Below are positions 62,116 to 64,000 of a stretch of 64,000 nucleotides of DNA, one piece after another. Every line of letters begins with the position of its first letter. The stretch's first letter is position 1. The DNA lies in the NCBI GenBank assembly GCA_024280945.1, contig JAMXLO010000116.1, forward strand, positions 1-64,000, read 5' to 3'. A model generated the notes under the pieces. The model had not been told where the DNA came from. It did no database searches and saw only the letters and a program-made list of their open reading frames with translations. A program made the translations under genes and the position numbers. The DNA comes from Acetobacteraceae bacterium. GTDB lineage: Bacteria > Pseudomonadota > Alphaproteobacteria > Acetobacterales > Acetobacteraceae.

Positions 62116-63495
62116 CTATTCCGCTGCCATCGGCAGCACTGTTGAACGTCGCCTGTCGCGCTCTGCCTTCAGCTCCTCTGCGACGAGGAAGGCCAGCTCC
62201 AGCGCCTGCGAACCGTTCAGCCGAGGATCGCAATGCGTGTGATAGCGGTCCTCCAGCGTTGCCTCATCGATCTGCTGCGCCCCACCGGTGCACTCGGTGA
62301 CGTCCTTGCCGGTCATCTCGATATGCATGCCGCCCAGCCGGCTGCCCTCCGCCCGATGCACGGCGAAGCAATCGGACAACTCGCGCATGATCCGTTCGAA
62401 TGGCCGCGTCTTGCGGCCGGACGCGGTCGCAACTGTGTTGCCGTGCATCGGATCGCACGCCCACACGACGCAGCGTCCCTCGCGCTGCACCGCTCTGATC
62501 AGAGGCGGCAGGACATCGCCGACCCGGTCGGCGCCGACCCGCGTGATCAGCGTCAGGCGCCCCGGTTCGTTCTGCGGGTTCAGTAGGTCGATGAGCCGCA
62601 GCACTTCGTTTGGCGTCATCGCCGGCCCGCATTTCAGTCCAAGCGGATTGGCCACGCCGCGGAGAAATGCGACATGTGCGCCATCCGCCTGGCGCGTGCG
62701 CTCACCGATCCACGGCAGGTGCGCGGAGCACCCATACCAGTCACCGGTCAGGCTGTCCTGACGTGCCAGCGGTTCCTCGTAGTTCAGCAGCATCGCATCG
62801 TGACTGGTGTAAAGCTCGGTCGCACGCAGCTGCGGCGCATTGCGTGCAGCGAGGCCGCATGCCGTCATGAAAGCGAGCGACTCCTCGATGCGCCGGCAGA
62901 TATCCGCATAGCGTTCGCCCTGCGGTGACGCGGCGACGAAGGCCTGGTTCCATTGCTGCACGCGTGCGAGATCGGCAAAGCCGCCCTGGGTGAAGGCGCG
63001 CAGCAGATTGAGCGTGACCGCCGACTGATGATACGCGCGCAGCATCCGCTGCGGATCGGGTGTGCGCGCCGCGGCATCGAACGCGATGCCGTTGACGATG
63101 TCGCCGCGATACGACGGCAGCGTGACCCCGCCCTGGGTTTCCGTCGGCTGCGAGCGTGGCTTGGCGAATTGTCCCGCGAGGCGTGCCACCTTCACCACCG
63201 GCACCGCGGCGGCGAAGCTCAGCACCACCGCCATCTGCAGCAGCACTTTCACCGTGTCGCGCACCGCATTGGCGTGGAACTCGGCAAATGATTCGGCGCA
63301 GTCACCGCCTTGCAGCAGAAACGCCTCGCCCGCCGCGACACGTGCCAGGTGCGCCTTCAGCACGCGCGCCTCGCCGGCAAAGATCAGCGGCGGCAATGCA
63401 CGCAGCTCCGCCTCCACGGCGTCGAGCGCCAGCTTATCGGGATATTGCGGCGCCTGCGCGATCGGACAGGCGCGCCAGTCGTGTTTTGTCCACAT
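62116..63495 (-). CDS. aroG: Class II 3-deoxy-7-phosphoheptulonate synthase
   Basis: The 459-residue enzyme makes DAHP from phosphoenolpyruvate and erythrose 4-phosphate, the first shikimate-pathway step. Class II (plant-like) features are [15 protein letters not shown] at the start, [36 protein letters not shown]-like [24 protein letters not shown], and CDPMHGNTV with metal ligands. No class I domain. The ATG at 63495 lies six bases after the stop of a small ORF, with no clear binding site, so translational coupling is likely. An aromatic attenuation leader lies upstream at 63725-63839. Confidence 0.96.
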   Translation of the reverse strand: MWTKHDWRACPIAQAPQYPDKLALDAVEAELRALPPLIFAGEARVLKAHLARVAAGEAFLLQGGDCAESFAEFHANAVRDTVKVLLQMAVVLSFAAAVPVVKVARLAGQFAKPRSQPTETQGGVTLPSYRGDIVNGIAFDAAARTPDPQRMLRAYHQSAVTLNLLRAFTQGGFADLARVQQWNQAFVAASPQGERYADICRRIEESLAFMTACGLAARNAPQLRATELYTSHDAMLLNYEEPLARQDSLTGDWYGCSAHLPWIGERTRQADGAHVAFLRGVANPLGLKCGPAMTPNEVLRLIDLLNPQNEPGRLTLITRVGADRVGDVLPPLIRAVQREGRCVVWACDPMHGNTVATASGRKTRPFERIMRELSDCFAVHRAEGSRLGGMHIEMTGKDVTECTGGAQQIDEATLEDRYHTHCDPRLNGSQALELAFLVAEELKAERDRRRSTVLPMAAE

Positions 63496-63501
63496 GGCGC
63501 G

Positions 63502-63654
63502 TCACGCCGAAGGCGTGTCTTCGACACGACATGCCGCAGGCGTGTCTTCGGCACGTCGCTTTCGCGATGGCGCCGGCTGCGGCGAGGGTTGCGGAGCCGG
63601 TCTGGGTACCGATGGTCCGGTGACCACATCGAAATCGAAATCTGAACGCTGCAT
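63502..63654 (-). CDS. Small Pro-rich ORF between attenuator and aroG
   Basis: A 50-residue frame starts at ATG 63654 with an excellent site AAGGAGG six bases upstream. It opens SDFDFDVVTG, then a Pro-rich stretch (PRPAPQPSPQPAP), and ends with an imperfect repeat, AEDTPAACR and VEDTPSA. The stop is six bases before the aroG start. It may serve to deliver ribosomes to aroG; a product function is unknown. Confidence 0.6.
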   Translation of the reverse strand: MQRSDFDFDVVTGPSVPRPAPQPSPQPAPSRKRRAEDTPAACRVEDTPSA

Positions 63655-63724
63655 GCGGGGCCTCCTTCAGTTGAAGGCCGCTCCTGCCTTGGCGAATTTC
63701 GTGTTTCGATGCAGCAGAAATACG

Positions 63725-63748
63725 AAAGCCGCCCTGGGGGGCGGCTTT
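63725..63748 (-). terminator. Attenuator terminator hairpin upstream of aroG
   Basis: On the minus strand AAAGCCGCCC (63748-63739) and GGGCGGCTTT (63734-63725) form a perfect 10-bp stem with a CCCA loop. CGTATTTCTG follows as a moderate U-rich tail. It lies between the leader ORF and aroG. Confidence 0.75.
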
Positions 63749-63784
63749 GGGTTCCTGCTAGTGGTGCACGATCCTAGGCCGCCG
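63737..63784 (-). promoter_or_regulatory. Antiterminator/terminator switch of aroG
   Basis: GGCGGC at 63778-63783, overlapping the leader's last codons, is fully complementary to GCCGCC at 63740-63745, the 5' arm of the terminator stem. Pairing of the two would prevent the terminator, as expected when ribosomes stall at the Trp/Tyr codons for lack of charged tRNA. I infer the pairing; it is not computed by folding software. Confidence 0.55.
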
Positions 63785-63839
63785 GTCTGTACCAGCGGTA
63801 CCAAAATCGCGTGGCGGAAACGATAAGCGTCCGTGCCAT
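63774..63839 (-). CDS. Aromatic leader peptide ORF for aroG attenuation
   Basis: A 21-codon ORF (ATG 63837-63839 to TAG 63774-63776) with Phe12-Trp13-Tyr14-Arg15-Trp16-Tyr17 near its end. Clustered codons for the end products of the pathway are the hallmark of leader peptides in transcription attenuation. A weak binding site precedes it, and CATAAT at 63882-63887 is a candidate -10. The stop is 26 bases before the terminator stem. Confidence 0.75.
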   Translation of the reverse strand: MARTLIVSATRFWYRWYRPAA

Positions 63840-64000
63840 GGGCGAGAACTACCGCAGGTGCCGGGAAATAGGCAAGAGGGTATTATGGCCCCACACCGCG
63901 ATGCCGGCAGCAAACGAGAGCAAGGACCGGATGGCCGACGCTGGGAGAGCCCGAGGATGCTCCTCACCCGGCAGCTTGGGACGCATCGGAGAAACGCCTG

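Overview
This is a 64 kb piece of a high-GC chromosome. Gene content points to an alphaproteobacterium, probably Rhodospirillales/Acetobacteraceae-like: lpxD with a dedicated ACP and ketosynthase, a class II DAHP synthase, an ileS-lspA-DUF3035 cluster, many orphan ABC solute-binding proteins and aromatic/organic-acid catabolic genes, and abundant short GC-rich palindromic repeats. That taxonomic placement is inference; no rRNA is present. The only tRNA found is tRNA-Ser(CGA) at 5352-5438.

Layout. 1-5.4 kb: a 5'-truncated PPK2 polyphosphate kinase, a small secreted protein, then an overlapping lpxD-ACP-ketosynthase unit, a decayed stretch and the tRNA. 6-13.6 kb: a GMC oxidoreductase, two solute-binding proteins, an intradiol dioxygenase, a cyclase-family hydrolase and a DASS anion transporter. 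13.7-20.8 kb: a complete NAD(P)-linked bidirectional [NiFe] hydrogenase operon, hoxEFUYH, with its maturation protease hoxW convergent. HoxF is fused to a whole GltD/NfnB-type flavoprotein, and FNR-type 14-bp boxes flank the cluster. 20.9-25.3 kb: stomatin-like protein plus NfeD, small hypotheticals, O-acetylhomoserine sulfhydrylase, and a FrnE-type DsbA protein. 25.4-34.4 kb: ferredoxin reductase, Rieske ferredoxin, two amidohydrolases, an aminotransferase, a peptide-type solute-binding protein, a TauD dioxygenase and a fumarylacetoacetase-fold hydrolase.

34.5-49.1 kb: SAM-cyclase-ATPase signalling protein, Kef antiporter, MFS and DMT transporters, PRC-barrel protein, gamma-glutamyltransferase, S9 peptidase, a DUF4130-UdgX DNA glycosylase fusion, an orphan OmpR-type regulator, and a GTP cyclohydrolase II with an L,D-transpeptidase. 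49.3-64 kb: ileS-lspA-DUF3035, a second gamma-glutamyltransferase, mutL, a DnaA-box-like cluster, small genes, FAH hydrolase, msrB, an enolase-superfamily enzyme, and class II DAHP synthase.

The strongest undescribed-looking signals are three. First, a complete transcription-attenuation leader lies upstream of the DAHP synthase: a 21-codon leader ORF carrying Phe-Trp-Tyr-Arg-Trp-Tyr, a 10-bp terminator hairpin and a competing antiterminator pairing. Second, the hydrogenase diaphorase is fused to a GltD/NfnB module. Third, palindromic repeats have entered genes in frame (hoxW, an amidohydrolase) or supply a ribosome-binding site (lspA).
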